From Cyclobacterium xiamenense (GTDB lineage Bacteria > Bacteroidota > Bacteroidia > Cytophagales > Cyclobacteriaceae): a stretch of 64,000 bases of DNA. Under the pieces are notes generated by a model. The model was given only the letters and a program-made list of their open reading frames with translations, did no database searches and was not told the origin of the DNA. Positions 25,873 to 34,908 of the stretch are shown in pieces (position 1 is the first letter of the stretch; each line of letters opens with the position of its first letter). The stretch covers positions 29,182-93,181 of the forward strand of contig NZ_WIOK01000022.1 in NCBI RefSeq assembly GCF_009467825.1. Direction: 5' to 3'. Made by a program: the position numbers and the translations under genes.

Positions 25873-27210
25873 ATGAAACGAATTTTACTCCTATTTTTTT
25901 TAGGCTGGGGGCTAGTGCAGCACGGGTTTTCGCAAACTACTTCTGGTAAATTAAGTCTGGAACAATGTGTTCAAATAGCCCTGGAAAACAACCTCAATCT
26001 AAAACGCAGCGAGTTGAACTTGCTTTCCTCAGAAGCGACGTTGATGGAGTCAAGGGGACAGCAATTGCCTTCGTTTTCCATGGGTGCTTCCTCTGGCTTT
26101 CGCTGGGGGCGCTCCATCAATCCCGTCACCAACTTGTTTGAAACCCGAAGAATTGGAAACGTAAACGTCTCCGCGAATTCCAGTTTGCCGATCTTTGCCG
26201 GGGGGCAGATTCAAAACAGCATCCGTCAGGCAGAAACCACTGTAGAAACCAATCGGCTGAATCTGGAAGCCAGCCGCAACGATATTTCGTTGAACACGGT
26301 CAACCTGTTTATCAATGTAGCTTTTGCGCGTGAGCAGCTCAACATTGCCAACTCTCAGTTGACGACTAGCAAAGATCAGTTGGAACGAACCGAAAAATTG
26401 GTACAAGCGGGTTCTCTTCCGGTAGCCGATCAGCTAGATTTGCAGGCACAAATGGCCACCAACGAGCTTGAGGTAATCAATGCAGAAAACAACCTGCGGA
26501 TAGCCCGGTTAAATTTGTCGCAGGCACTGCAGTTGCCCTTTACCGATGATTTTGATATTCTGATTCCGGAGTTGGAGGTAGACGGACTGGAGATCGAAAC
26601 GCGAGGTGTTGCGCACATTTATTCTGTTGCCGAGGGGATACTTCCAGAGGTAAAAGCAGCCGAACTCGGCATACAGGCAGCAGATTACGGTGTTCGAATC
26701 GCGAAGGGGACGTTTTTACCGAGCCTAAACTTGAGCGCGAACGTTTTTTCCAATTACGTGGACCAAACCAATTTTGCTACATCGGATCCCCTGCTGCGGC
26801 AATTTGAAAACAATTTATCGCAAGCAGCTAATTTGGGTTTATCCATTCCGATTTTTTCCAATTTCAGAAATCGGGCGAGCGTGCAGCGAGCCAGGGTTCA
26901 ACGTAGGCTAAGTGAAATCTCCGAAATAGAAGTTCGGAATCAGTTGCGGCAGGACATCGAATCAGCCTATACCTCGGCGTACGCGGCAAGGCAATCCTAC
27001 CGGAGTTCACTACTGCGGGTAGAGGCATTGGAAGAAGCCTTTCGAATGGCGCAGCAACGCTTTGAGGTAGGGGCAATAAACGCCGTAGACTTTCAAGTCG
27101 CCCAAAACAATCTGTTCAATGCACAGGCAGACCTGGTGTCTGCGAAATACGAATACGTCTTCAGTGTGAAGGTGCTTGATTTTTACCTTGGAAAGCCACT
27201 TACACTCTAA
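25873..27210 (+). CDS. TolC-family outer membrane efflux protein
   Basis: A 445-aa outer-membrane channel subunit. The ATG at 25873 precedes a signal peptide ending at GFSQ, better than the TTG nine bases earlier. Two homologous halves of long coiled-coil helices are typical: LSLEQCVQIALENNLNLKRSELN at the start, RNRASVQRARVQRRLSE near residue 335 and the repeat end FEVGAINAVDFQVAQNNLFNAQADL. It should form the trimeric duct for type I or ABC/RND export. The adaptor gene follows after 14 bp in the same operon, while no pump gene follows. Confidence 0.92.
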   Translation: MKRILLLFFLGWGLVQHGFSQTTSGKLSLEQCVQIALENNLNLKRSELNLLSSEATLMESRGQQLPSFSMGASSGFRWGRSINPVTNLFETRRIGNVNVSANSSLPIFAGGQIQNSIRQAETTVETNRLNLEASRNDISLNTVNLFINVAFAREQLNIANSQLTTSKDQLERTEKLVQAGSLPVADQLDLQAQMATNELEVINAENNLRIARLNLSQALQLPFTDDFDILIPELEVDGLEIETRGVAHIYSVAEGILPEVKAAELGIQAADYGVRIAKGTFLPSLNLSANVFSNYVDQTNFATSDPLLRQFENNLSQAANLGLSIPIFSNFRNRASVQRARVQRRLSEISEIEVRNQLRQDIESAYTSAYAARQSYRSSLLRVEALEEAFRMAQQRFEVGAINAVDFQVAQNNLFNAQADLVSAKYEYVFSVKVLDFYLGKPLTL

Positions 27211-27224
27211 TTCAATCCCAAATC

Positions 27225-28532
27225 ATGACAACTAAAAAGTCGAATAAACTAATTTACAGCCTATTGGCAGTAGTAGCCCTCTTGGTAATCGTTACATTGG
27301 TAGGCAGAAAGGCTGGATGGATAGGCGGAGAAAAACCACTGGAGGTAGAGGTAGGGAAAGTTATCAAACGAGACATTGTGGAAAAAGTTAGTGCATCCGG
27401 TGTGGTTCAGCCTGAGAGAGAAGTAAAGCTGAGTCCCGATGTAGCGGGGGAAATCATCGAATTGAATGTGAACGAAGGGGATTCTGTAAAACAGGGCGAC
27501 CTGTTGGTAAAAATCAGACCGGATAATTTCATTTCTGCGCTGGATCGCTCACAGGCAAATTTAAACCAGCAATTGGCCAACCTTGCCCAATCCAAGGCTT
27601 CTCTGAAACGCGCAGAAGCGCAATTTACCCGTGCAGAGCTTTCGTTTCAGCGGAATTCGAAACTATACGAAGACAACGTCATATCAGACGCCGACTTCGA
27701 GCAGGCAAAAGCGGAATTTTTGACGGCGCAAAACGATCTGGAAGCAGCGAGACAGTCGGTTTTGGCTGCCGAATACGTTATCAAAAGCGCCCAGGCCTCG
27801 GTGGATGAGGCTGCGGAAAACCTTCGACTTACCAACGTATACTCGCCCACCAATGGTGTGGTTTCCAGCCTATTGGTAGAACAAGGAGAACGTGTGGTAG
27901 GAACGGCTCAGATGGCGGGAACTGAAATGCTTCGCATCGCCGATTTATCGCGGATGGAGGTTCGGGTTAACGTCAATGAAAATGACATCGTCCGAATCAG
28001 TATGCACGATACCACCTTGATTGACGTAGATGCCTATGCGTTTAGTGGGAAAAAGTTTTCCGGGGTAGTTACTGCCATTGCCAATTCGGCCAACGAGAAG
28101 GCGAGTGCAGATGCAGTCACAGAATTTGAGGTGCGCATCCGGATTTTAAATGCGTCCTACGAAGAATTGATATCGGAGGGCAACCCTTTTCCTTTCCGAC
28201 CAGGCATGACGGCAAGCGTGGAGATCATTACGGACAGAAAGGAAGCGGTGCTATCCATTCCCCTGGCAGCAGTCACTACCCGTGCCAACGAAACGGTAGA
28301 TTCCGAAGGAGGGATAGAGCGAATGAAAGAATTGGTTTTCATTAGAGAAGGCGAGGTGGCAAAAATTCGCGAGATAAAAACTGGAATTTCAGATTTTGAA
28401 AATATTGAGGTGTTGGAAGGTATTGCCGAAGGGCAGGAAGTGATCACGGGTCCTTATTTTGTCGTGAGCACACAATTGGAAAACGATAAACCGGTAAAGT
28501 TATCCGAAGAAGAAAACCCAAAAGAAGACTAA
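27225..28532 (+). CDS. HlyD/MacA-type periplasmic adaptor (membrane fusion protein)
   Basis: A 435-aa adaptor linking an inner-membrane pump to a TolC-type channel. An N-terminal membrane helix covers about 9-28. The lipoyl/barrel-sandwich halves are split around a coiled-coil hairpin: VQPEREVKLSPDVAGEIIELNVNEGDSVKQGDLLVKI, then helices rich in A, Q and E (about 105-195), then VYSPTNGVVSSLLVEQGERV. A beta-barrel (FRPGMTASVEIIT) and a membrane-proximal domain complete it. The length and order match MacA-like adaptors, whose partner MacB is usually next door. Here the following gene is an unrelated haem protein in its own unit. Confidence 0.93.
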   Translation: MTTKKSNKLIYSLLAVVALLVIVTLVGRKAGWIGGEKPLEVEVGKVIKRDIVEKVSASGVVQPEREVKLSPDVAGEIIELNVNEGDSVKQGDLLVKIRPDNFISALDRSQANLNQQLANLAQSKASLKRAEAQFTRAELSFQRNSKLYEDNVISDADFEQAKAEFLTAQNDLEAARQSVLAAEYVIKSAQASVDEAAENLRLTNVYSPTNGVVSSLLVEQGERVVGTAQMAGTEMLRIADLSRMEVRVNVNENDIVRISMHDTTLIDVDAYAFSGKKFSGVVTAIANSANEKASADAVTEFEVRIRILNASYEELISEGNPFPFRPGMTASVEIITDRKEAVLSIPLAAVTTRANETVDSEGGIERMKELVFIREGEVAKIREIKTGISDFENIEVLEGIAEGQEVITGPYFVVSTQLENDKPVKLSEEENPKED

Positions 28533-28677
28533 TCCCCTTGCTCCGGGATTACCGGAGCTGACATCCCTTCCGGTTCGTTGCCTGGCTATCAGTTGGTTTT
28601 GCGTAGATTTTGTTTCGAATTTTCGAAGTAGCTATGTTTTTTTTTCTTATTTTAGCCAGCGTACCAGGTTTTCTTGT

Positions 28678-31600
28678 ATGGATTCGACGAATTTTGTTTC
28701 CCGCAGCATCGGGTGGGTTTGGATGGCACCTGCCCTGACCGGCATTCTTTTCGTGGGCTGCGGTCCCACGATTCCCGATACTGTTCGCAACGCGGCGGAA
28801 AATATCCCGGAAGAAATTTCGTATAACCTACACGTCAAACCCATCTTGTCCGATCGTTGCTTTTCCTGTCACGGTCCGGATCCCAATACCCGGGAGGCAG
28901 GGTTGCGGCTGGATACCGAGGAAGGCGCCTACCAAACCCTGCAGGACCGATGGATGAAAAAGGCCGTTTCTCCCGGCAAACCAGGCAGTAGTGAGCTATT
29001 TCACCGCATTTTGGCCGAAGATCCGGAACTACGCATGCCCCCTCCGGAATCCAACTTGTCTCTCTCTGACCAGGAAAAAGCACTGCTGATTCGCTGGATC
29101 GAACAGGGAGCCGAATACCAGGATCATTGGGCCTATCTTCCGCCGGAGAAAGTGCCGTTACCTGTCCCTAAAAATACCAGCAGCGCAAAAAATGAGGTCG
29201 ATGCATTTGTTTTTAGTCGACTGGATCGGGAAGGATTGGAACCCTCCCCGGAAGCACCTGCCCACACCTTGATTCGTCGCCTGGCCTTTGATCTTACTGG
29301 TTTGCCACCCGACTGGGAAATGGTGGAGCGGTTTGTAAACGATCCCTCGCCGAATGCCTACGAAAACCTGGTGGACGAATTGCTTGCCTCGGATGCCTAT
29401 GCGGAGCGTATGGCCCTGGATTGGTTGGATGTGGCTCGGTATGCAGATTCCCATGGCCTGCATGCCGATGGAATCCGGATGATGTGGCCCTGGAGGGATT
29501 GGGTGATCGGGGCGTTTCGATCCAACATGCCCTACGATCAGTTCATCCAATGGCAAATAGCAGGAGACATGATGCCCGGGTCAAAAAAGGATCAGGTGTT
29601 GGCCACGGCGTTTAACCGAAATCACCAAATGACCGCCGAAGGCGGAATCATCGATGAGGAGTACCGATTGGAGTACGTGTTTGATCGATCCGAAACCACC
29701 GCCAAGGCTTTTTTGGGGCTTACCATGGAATGTGCCAAGTGCCACGATCACAAGTTTGATCCCTTGTCTCAAAGGGATTATTTTAGTTTGGCGGCATTTT
29801 ACAACAATGTAGACGAGGTGGGAATGACCGGAGACGATAAAAATGCCGGTCCGATGATGCTGTTTACTGACGGGAAAACGGACCAAGAAATTGACCGCAT
29901 CAAGAAAAAAATTAGCGAACTGGAAAGCAGGCAGCAGGCAGCCTTAACCGATCCGGTAGCAGTAACCAGTAAGAATTTACCGTCGACCACGCTGCAAAAG
30001 GGTTTGGTTGCCCACTTTCCTCTCGCTAGCCACGAAAACGAAATGACCCTCTCCGCCGACAAGGCATTGGAAGCGAGGGTATCGGGCAGTCCCGAACCGG
30101 TCACCGGACCCTTACCGGGACAGGGTGCGCTCCGGTTTAAAGAAGACTACGACATCATCGAAATCCCCGCAACCGGGCTTTTTGAGATGGATCAACCTTT
30201 TTCCTACAGCATCTGGATCAATCCGGAAACCGTTGAACCCTACCGGTTTATTTTAGGAAATATTGGCAACAAAAATACGTATTGGAGAGGCTACGAACTG
30301 TACCTGGACAGCCTGAACCGTATCAACGTACAGTTGATCCATGCCCTTCCGCACAACGCCATTCATGTAAGCAGTGATCAGCGGTTGCCAACCAATGAGT
30401 GGACCCATGTGGCCTTTACTTACGATGGCTCTGGCAAAGCAAGCGGGTTGCGGGTTTTTATCAACGGGCAACAATCGAAGGGGCAGGTGGAAAAGGATAA
30501 CCTGTACAAAAGCATCCTTCCGGTAAATACAAGTTATACGGTGGTCGACAAGGCCTTGCGGTTGGCCAGGAGTTACCGCGTGTTTAGTGGAGACGACGGG
30601 ATTTACACGGGTAGCCTGGCCGATTTAAAGATTTACAAGCGAGCATTGACTGATTGGGAAGTAGCCGGGCTGTTTTCCGAAGAGGCAGGAAAAGCTCCAG
30701 AGGATCAGGCAGCAGCCCTGACGTATACCAATTATTGGGAGAATCCAGATCTGGCTGTGCTTGCTGATTCGCTCGCTTTTTGGCGGCAGAAGAAACTGAA
30801 ATTGATGGGAGAAATTGAGGAGGTAATGGTCATGCAGGAACGCCCCGTTCCCCGAAAAACCTTTTTGTTGGAGCGAGGAGCGTACGATGCACCTGCGGAA
30901 GAAGTGGAAGCGGCGGTTCCCGAGGTACTTTCGGGTTTTTCGCCGGATTGGCCAAAGAACCGACTGGGATTAGCAAAATGGCTGACCAGTCCGAAAAATC
31001 CACTGGTAGCACGGGTAACCGTAAACCGCTACTGGTACAGGATTTTTGGACGCGGGATCGTGCCTACGGTGGACGATTTTGGGAGTCAGGGACAACTGCC
31101 CAGTCACCCGGAACTGCTGGATTGGCTGGCGGTAGATTTCATGGAAAACGGTTGGGATGTAAAACAGCTCTTAAAAAAGATGGTCATGTCGGCTACGTAC
31201 CGGCAGTCTTCGGAACCTACGGAACTATTATTGGAACGAGACCCGGATAACGTGCTTTTGGCTAGAGGGGCCCGCCATCGGCTACAGGGGGAGTTTATCC
31301 GGGATAATTACTTAAAAGCCAGTGGGCTCCTGGTAAAGCAGGTGGGAGGACCAAGTGTAAAGCCCTATCAGCCGCCCGGCATCTGGGAGGAGAAAGGAGA
31401 ATTTTCTTATTTTTTGTACAATTACCGGCAAGATAGCGGGGCAAATTTGTACCGCAGGAGCATGTATACCTTTATCAGACGCACGGCACCTCCTCCAGCC
31501 ATGACTACCTTTGATGTGCCCAACCGGGAGGAGTGCTTGGTTTCCCGGCAGGAGACCAATACCCCGTTGCAACCGCTAGTATTGATGAACGATCCCCAGG

Positions 31601-31902
31601 TGACGGAAGCGGCCCGGGTAATGGCCGAGAAGATGCTGCAAGCGGGTGATCTGGAACAGCAGTTGGTAGCGGGCGTACGCAATTCCCTGGGCAGAGATCC
31701 GAAAAGGGAAGAAGTGGAAGTGCTTAAAAGCATGTATACCTCGGAATTGAAGCGTTTTGAAACAGATCCTGCGGCCGCAAGGGAGCTGTTGGCGGTAGGC
31801 GAATATCCGGCAAACGCCCGCATCCCTGCCGAAAAAACGGCGGCCATGACCATGGTTGCGAGTCTTTTGTTTAACCATTACGAATTCTATACCAAAAAGT
31901 AA
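28678..31902 (+). CDS. DUF1549/DUF1553 di-haem c-type protein with LamG domain (planctomycete-type cytochrome)
   Basis: A 1074-aa exported lipoprotein (lipobox FVGC, Cys28). It begins with a planctomycete cytochrome C (PSC1-type) domain with haem site CFSCH at 61-65. The DUF1549 domain (about 165-380) carries the second site CAKCH in CAKCHDHKFDPLS. A LamG/concanavalin-like sandwich (about 435-660) follows and may bind carbohydrate. DUF1553 (about 770-1045; LAKWLTSPKNPLVARVTVNRYW, DVPNREECLVSRQETNTPLQPL) closes it. It is followed after 9 bp by a DUF1501 gene, the standard pair in Planctomycetes and marine Bacteroidetes. The pair is usually linked to glycan or sulfated-sugar use, and the reaction is not established. 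Confidence 0.9.
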   Translation: MDSTNFVSRSIGWVWMAPALTGILFVGCGPTIPDTVRNAAENIPEEISYNLHVKPILSDRCFSCHGPDPNTREAGLRLDTEEGAYQTLQDRWMKKAVSPGKPGSSELFHRILAEDPELRMPPPESNLSLSDQEKALLIRWIEQGAEYQDHWAYLPPEKVPLPVPKNTSSAKNEVDAFVFSRLDREGLEPSPEAPAHTLIRRLAFDLTGLPPDWEMVERFVNDPSPNAYENLVDELLASDAYAERMALDWLDVARYADSHGLHADGIRMMWPWRDWVIGAFRSNMPYDQFIQWQIAGDMMPGSKKDQVLATAFNRNHQMTAEGGIIDEEYRLEYVFDRSETTAKAFLGLTMECAKCHDHKFDPLSQRDYFSLAAFYNNVDEVGMTGDDKNAGPMMLFTDGKTDQEIDRIKKKISELESRQQAALTDPVAVTSKNLPSTTLQKGLVAHFPLASHENEMTLSADKALEARVSGSPEPVTGPLPGQGALRFKEDYDIIEIPATGLFEMDQPFSYSIWINPETVEPYRFILGNIGNKNTYWRGYELYLDSLNRINVQLIHALPHNAIHVSSDQRLPTNEWTHVAFTYDGSGKASGLRVFINGQQSKGQVEKDNLYKSILPVNTSYTVVDKALRLARSYRVFSGDDGIYTGSLADLKIYKRALTDWEVAGLFSEEAGKAPEDQAAALTYTNYWENPDLAVLADSLAFWRQKKLKLMGEIEEVMVMQERPVPRKTFLLERGAYDAPAEEVEAAVPEVLSGFSPDWPKNRLGLAKWLTSPKNPLVARVTVNRYWYRIFGRGIVPTVDDFGSQGQLPSHPELLDWLAVDFMENGWDVKQLLKKMVMSATYRQSSEPTELLLERDPDNVLLARGARHRLQGEFIRDNYLKASGLLVKQVGGPSVKPYQPPGIWEEKGEFSYFLYNYRQDSGANLYRRSMYTFIRRTAPPPAMTTFDVPNREECLVSRQETNTPLQPLVLMNDPQVTEAARVMAEKMLQAGDLEQQLVAGVRNSLGRDPKREEVEVLKSMYTSELKRFETDPAAARELLAVGEYPANARIPAEKTAAMTMVASLLFNHYEFYTKK

Positions 31903-31911
31903 CCCCAAGCT

Positions 31912-33360
31912 ATGGCCGATTTATGCCAACATACAAATAGGTATTCCAGGAGGGAGTTTTTGAGCAAAACCGGTCTGGGATTGGGTGGCTTGGCCCTTTC
32001 CTCCCTGATTGCTCCTACTCAATTGAACGCCAGTTCCCTTGCAGGGGGAGTGAAACCGCTCGGTACGCATTTTTCGCCCAAGGTCAAGCGTGTCATTTAT
32101 TTGTTCCAAAGCGGAGGACCGTCCCAGTTGGAGTTATTTGATTACAAACCCGAACTGATCAAACGAAATGGAGAGCAGCTGCCGGACAGTGTGCGTCAGG
32201 GGCAACGGTTGACAGGGATGACATCCGGGCAGAAATCCATCCCCATGGTCGGTTCCGTGTATGATTTCAAGCAATACGGGGAGTCAGGAGCCTGGGTAAG
32301 TGAGCTTTTGCCACATATTGCCGGAATTACGGATGAGATTTGTATGATCAAGTCCATGTACACCGAGGCGATCAATCATGATCCGGCGATCACCTTTTTT
32401 CAAACCGGTTCCCAACAGCCGGGCAGACCTTCTATCGGTTCCTGGGTGAGTTATGGGCTGGGTTCTGAAAACGAGAATCTTCCTGCTTTTTGCGTGTTGC
32501 TTTCTCAGGGTAAGCAGGGGGCGCAGCCGGTCTATAGCCGTTTGTGGGGGAATGGGTTTCTACCCAGTTTGCACCAGGGCGTGCAGTTTCGATCGGGCAA
32601 GGATCCGGTGCTGTACCTAAATGATCCCCCCGGTATTTCCGGCAGGGACAGGAGAAACTACCTGGATCACCTGAAAAAACTGTATGATCTGGAATATGCG
32701 CAGTCGCAGGATCAGGAAATCAATGCCAAGATCGCCCAATACGAAATGGCTTACCGCATGCAAACGTCCGTTCCTGAAACGATGAATATCGCCGACGAGC
32801 CCCAACACATTACCGACATGTACGGTCCGGAGGTATTGCAGCCGGGTACCTATGCTGCCAATTGCCTGCTGGCCCGGAAATTGGCCGAAAAAGATGTGAA
32901 ATTTATTCAGCTGTACCACAAGGGCTGGGATCAGCACGGAAACCTTCCCAAAGACATTCAGACCATGTCCCAAAGCATGGACCGACCGACGGCCGCCCTG
33001 ATCCGGGATTTGAAACAGCGGGGCATGCTGGAAGATACCCTGGTGATATGGGGAGGAGAGTTTGGGCGTACCAGTTATTCTCAGGGAAGATTGACTCCGG
33101 AAAATTACGGTAGAGACCACCATCCCAACTGTTTTACGATGTGGATGGCTGGGGCAGGTGTAAAGAAGGGCATTTCCTACGGAGAGACCGATGAGTTGGG
33201 ATACAATGTGGTCCGGGATCCGGTGCACGTGCACGACTTCCAGGCCACGCTGCTACACTTGTTGGGCGTAGATCACGAAAAACTCACGTTTAAACACCAG
33301 GGAAGGCGGTACCGCCTGACGGACGTGCACGGAAAATTAGTGAAAGGAATTCTTTCCTAA
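31912..33360 (+). CDS. DUF1501 family protein, Tat-type export
   Basis: A 482-aa protein of the alkaline phosphatase/sulfatase-like fold group DUF1501. The start SRREFLSKTGLGLGGLALSSLI (12-33) is a twin-arginine signal, so it is exported folded. Family landmarks are VKRVIYLFQSGGPSQLELFDYKP near residue 57, the HDP region of EAINHDPAITFF, YHKGWDQHG near 340, VIWGGEFGRT and the metal-like DHHPNCFTMWMAG toward the end. It is the second gene of the operon with the DUF1549/DUF1553 protein. Enzymatic activity is unproven for the family. Confidence 0.9.
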   Translation: MADLCQHTNRYSRREFLSKTGLGLGGLALSSLIAPTQLNASSLAGGVKPLGTHFSPKVKRVIYLFQSGGPSQLELFDYKPELIKRNGEQLPDSVRQGQRLTGMTSGQKSIPMVGSVYDFKQYGESGAWVSELLPHIAGITDEICMIKSMYTEAINHDPAITFFQTGSQQPGRPSIGSWVSYGLGSENENLPAFCVLLSQGKQGAQPVYSRLWGNGFLPSLHQGVQFRSGKDPVLYLNDPPGISGRDRRNYLDHLKKLYDLEYAQSQDQEINAKIAQYEMAYRMQTSVPETMNIADEPQHITDMYGPEVLQPGTYAANCLLARKLAEKDVKFIQLYHKGWDQHGNLPKDIQTMSQSMDRPTAALIRDLKQRGMLEDTLVIWGGEFGRTSYSQGRLTPENYGRDHHPNCFTMWMAGAGVKKGISYGETDELGYNVVRDPVHVHDFQATLLHLLGVDHEKLTFKHQGRRYRLTDVHGKLVKGILS

Positions 33361-33440
33361 GAAAGGTATTGTCTCCTAAACCGATTTGCTGCGATTAGCC
33401 CTTGTCCGGGTGGGGGGATACAAGTAGTGGCTATCAACCA

Positions 33441-34619
33441 TCAGTTTTTTGATTTTCCGAGCGCCTGTTCGATGTCCTGAATGATATCGTCTACGTGCTC
33501 CAGTCCTACGGATAACCGGACCAAACCATTGAGTATGCCTACCCGTTCTCGCTCTTCCTCTGTCAATTTACTGTGGGTGGTCGATGCCGGGTGGGTAATA
33601 ATGCTTCTGCTATCTCCCAAATTGGCAGTAACACTGATCATTTTCAGTTCATCGATAAATTTTTTTGCCCGACTCAATCCTCCTTTTAGCGTCAGGGTGA
33701 TGATGCCTCCGCCGTGCCGCATTTGCTTTTTTGCGAGCTGGTATTGCGGATGGGAGGGTAAAAAGGGGTATCGGACTCGTTCCACTTCTGTATTCCCTTC
33801 AAAATAGCTGGCGACAGCAAATGCATTTTCGCAATGCCGGTCCATACGTACCGCTAGCGTTTCCATGCTTTTTGCCAATACCCAGGCGTTGAAGGGAGAA
33901 AGCGAAGGCCCGGTGTGCCGCATAAAAAACTGCACCTCATCGATCAGGTCTTTTTTCCCCAGGATAAGGCCACCCAATACCCTTCCTTGCCCGTCAATGA
34001 ATTTGGTAGCACTGTGTGTCACAATGTGTGCTCCCCAGCGGGCGGGTTGCTGCAAATAGGGAGTAGCAAAACAATTGTCTACAACTAAAATTAGGTTGTG
34101 CGCATTGGCAAAATTGGCAATGTATTCCAAATCGATGATTTCCAGTCCCGGATTAGACGGAGTCTCAATAAAAATCATTTTTGTATTCGGTTGTAGAAGC
34201 TTTTCCCAGTTGACGATGTCTGAAATATCTCCATAAGAATGAGTGATTCCCCATCGGGGAAAAATCCGGGTCAATAACTGGTGCGTGCTGCCAAACAGGG
34301 AGCGGGAGGCAAGTATGTGATCGCCCTGATGTAGGAGGGAGGCCATGCTACCAAACATTGCGGCCATGCCGGAGGCGGTGGTGACCCCGGATTCGGTACC
34401 TTCCGCTGCACAGACTTTTTCAATCAGATCGCTGGTATTTGGATTTGCGTAGCGCGAGTAGATATTTCCCGGTAGTTCATCGGCAAAAAGTTGCCTCGCT
34501 TGTTCTGCGGAATCAAACACAAAACTGGAACTCAGGTAGATGGGGGCAGAGTGCTCCCGTTGGTCCGAGCTGGAAGCGGCGATGCGCACCGCTTGGGTTT
34601 CAAAATTTTTATAAGCCAT
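33441..34619 (-). CDS. metZ: O-succinylhomoserine sulfhydrylase-type trans-sulfuration enzyme
   Basis: A 392-aa PLP enzyme of the Cys/Met metabolism family. YSRYANP (54-60) binds PLP phosphate from the neighbouring subunit, SATKF gives the Schiff-base Lys206, and VTTASGMAAMFG and VVDNCFATPYLQ are standard blocks. The HSATKFIDGQGRVLGG signature is characteristic of MetZ (O-succinylhomoserine sulfhydrylase), which makes homocysteine directly with sulfide. Cystathionine gamma-synthase or beta-lyase are the alternatives. A SAM-I riboswitch in its 5' leader supports a role in methionine synthesis and implies shut-off when S-adenosylmethionine is high. Confidence 0.93.
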   Translation of the reverse strand: MAYKNFETQAVRIAASSSDQREHSAPIYLSSSFVFDSAEQARQLFADELPGNIYSRYANPNTSDLIEKVCAAEGTESGVTTASGMAAMFGSMASLLHQGDHILASRSLFGSTHQLLTRIFPRWGITHSYGDISDIVNWEKLLQPNTKMIFIETPSNPGLEIIDLEYIANFANAHNLILVVDNCFATPYLQQPARWGAHIVTHSATKFIDGQGRVLGGLILGKKDLIDEVQFFMRHTGPSLSPFNAWVLAKSMETLAVRMDRHCENAFAVASYFEGNTEVERVRYPFLPSHPQYQLAKKQMRHGGGIITLTLKGGLSRAKKFIDELKMISVTANLGDSRSIITHPASTTHSKLTEEERERVGILNGLVRLSVGLEHVDDIIQDIEQALGKSKN

Positions 34620-34657
34620 GAATACGTGATTTCAATAAGTGGTAGGAAAGGTTAACA

Positions 34658-34698
34658 CCAATCGGGCAAAAAATAGCTGCCGTAACGAATGCGATTGG
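34658..34698 (-). promoter_or_regulatory. Hairpin between SAM aptamer and metZ, possible expression platform
   Basis: CCAATCG and CGATTGG (34658-34664 and 34692-34698) can pair as a perfect 7-bp stem with a 27-nt loop, placed about 40 bp downstream of the aptamer and about 40 bp before the metZ start on the minus strand. No clear U tract follows, so it would not be a classical terminator. It may act with the leader in another way or be incidental. Confidence 0.3.
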
Positions 34699-34736
34699 AA
34701 AAGGAAGTGGAGATGTTTCTGTTATCATGTTATCTA

Positions 34737-34836
34737 ATTTATCGGTCCCTATCGGGGCAGGTTTTGGCACCTTTCCATGCGTTGGAAGGTTGCCAGAGGA
34801 TCACAGAGCCTGTTCTCTCCCCCCTTCTTTATAAAT
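34737..34836 (-). ncRNA. SAM-I (S-box) riboswitch upstream of metZ
   Basis: Read on the minus strand, the leader has closing helix P1 ATTTAT/ATAAAT (34836-34831 with 34742-34737). It then has the P2 kink-turn pattern GGCTCTGTGATCC, the invariant GGCAACC, a P3 hairpin CCTTCCA...TGGAAAGG and the second invariant block GGTGCCAAAACCTGC, and finally a small P4 hairpin CCC-GATA-GGG. These match the S-box consensus (GGCAACC and GGUGCYAAWWCC) very closely. The element lies 118 bp ahead of the metZ ATG, so SAM binding should lower metZ expression. Confidence 0.93.
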
Positions 34837-34855
34837 CAGTTTCCTGAATCAGTTG

Positions 34856-34887
34856 CAAATAAACAGAGGGGATGTGGCATATCCAAA
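34856..34887 (-). promoter_or_regulatory. Candidate promoter for the SAM riboswitch/metZ transcript
   Basis: On the minus strand TTTG (34887-34884), a 20-bp spacer and TTTATTTG (34863-34856) resemble the TTTG/TAnnTTTG promoter with one mismatch. It lies 20 bp upstream of the aptamer, the expected place. Confidence 0.3.
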
Positions 34888-34908
34888 TCCACTGCCGGAT
34901 TTGACAGC

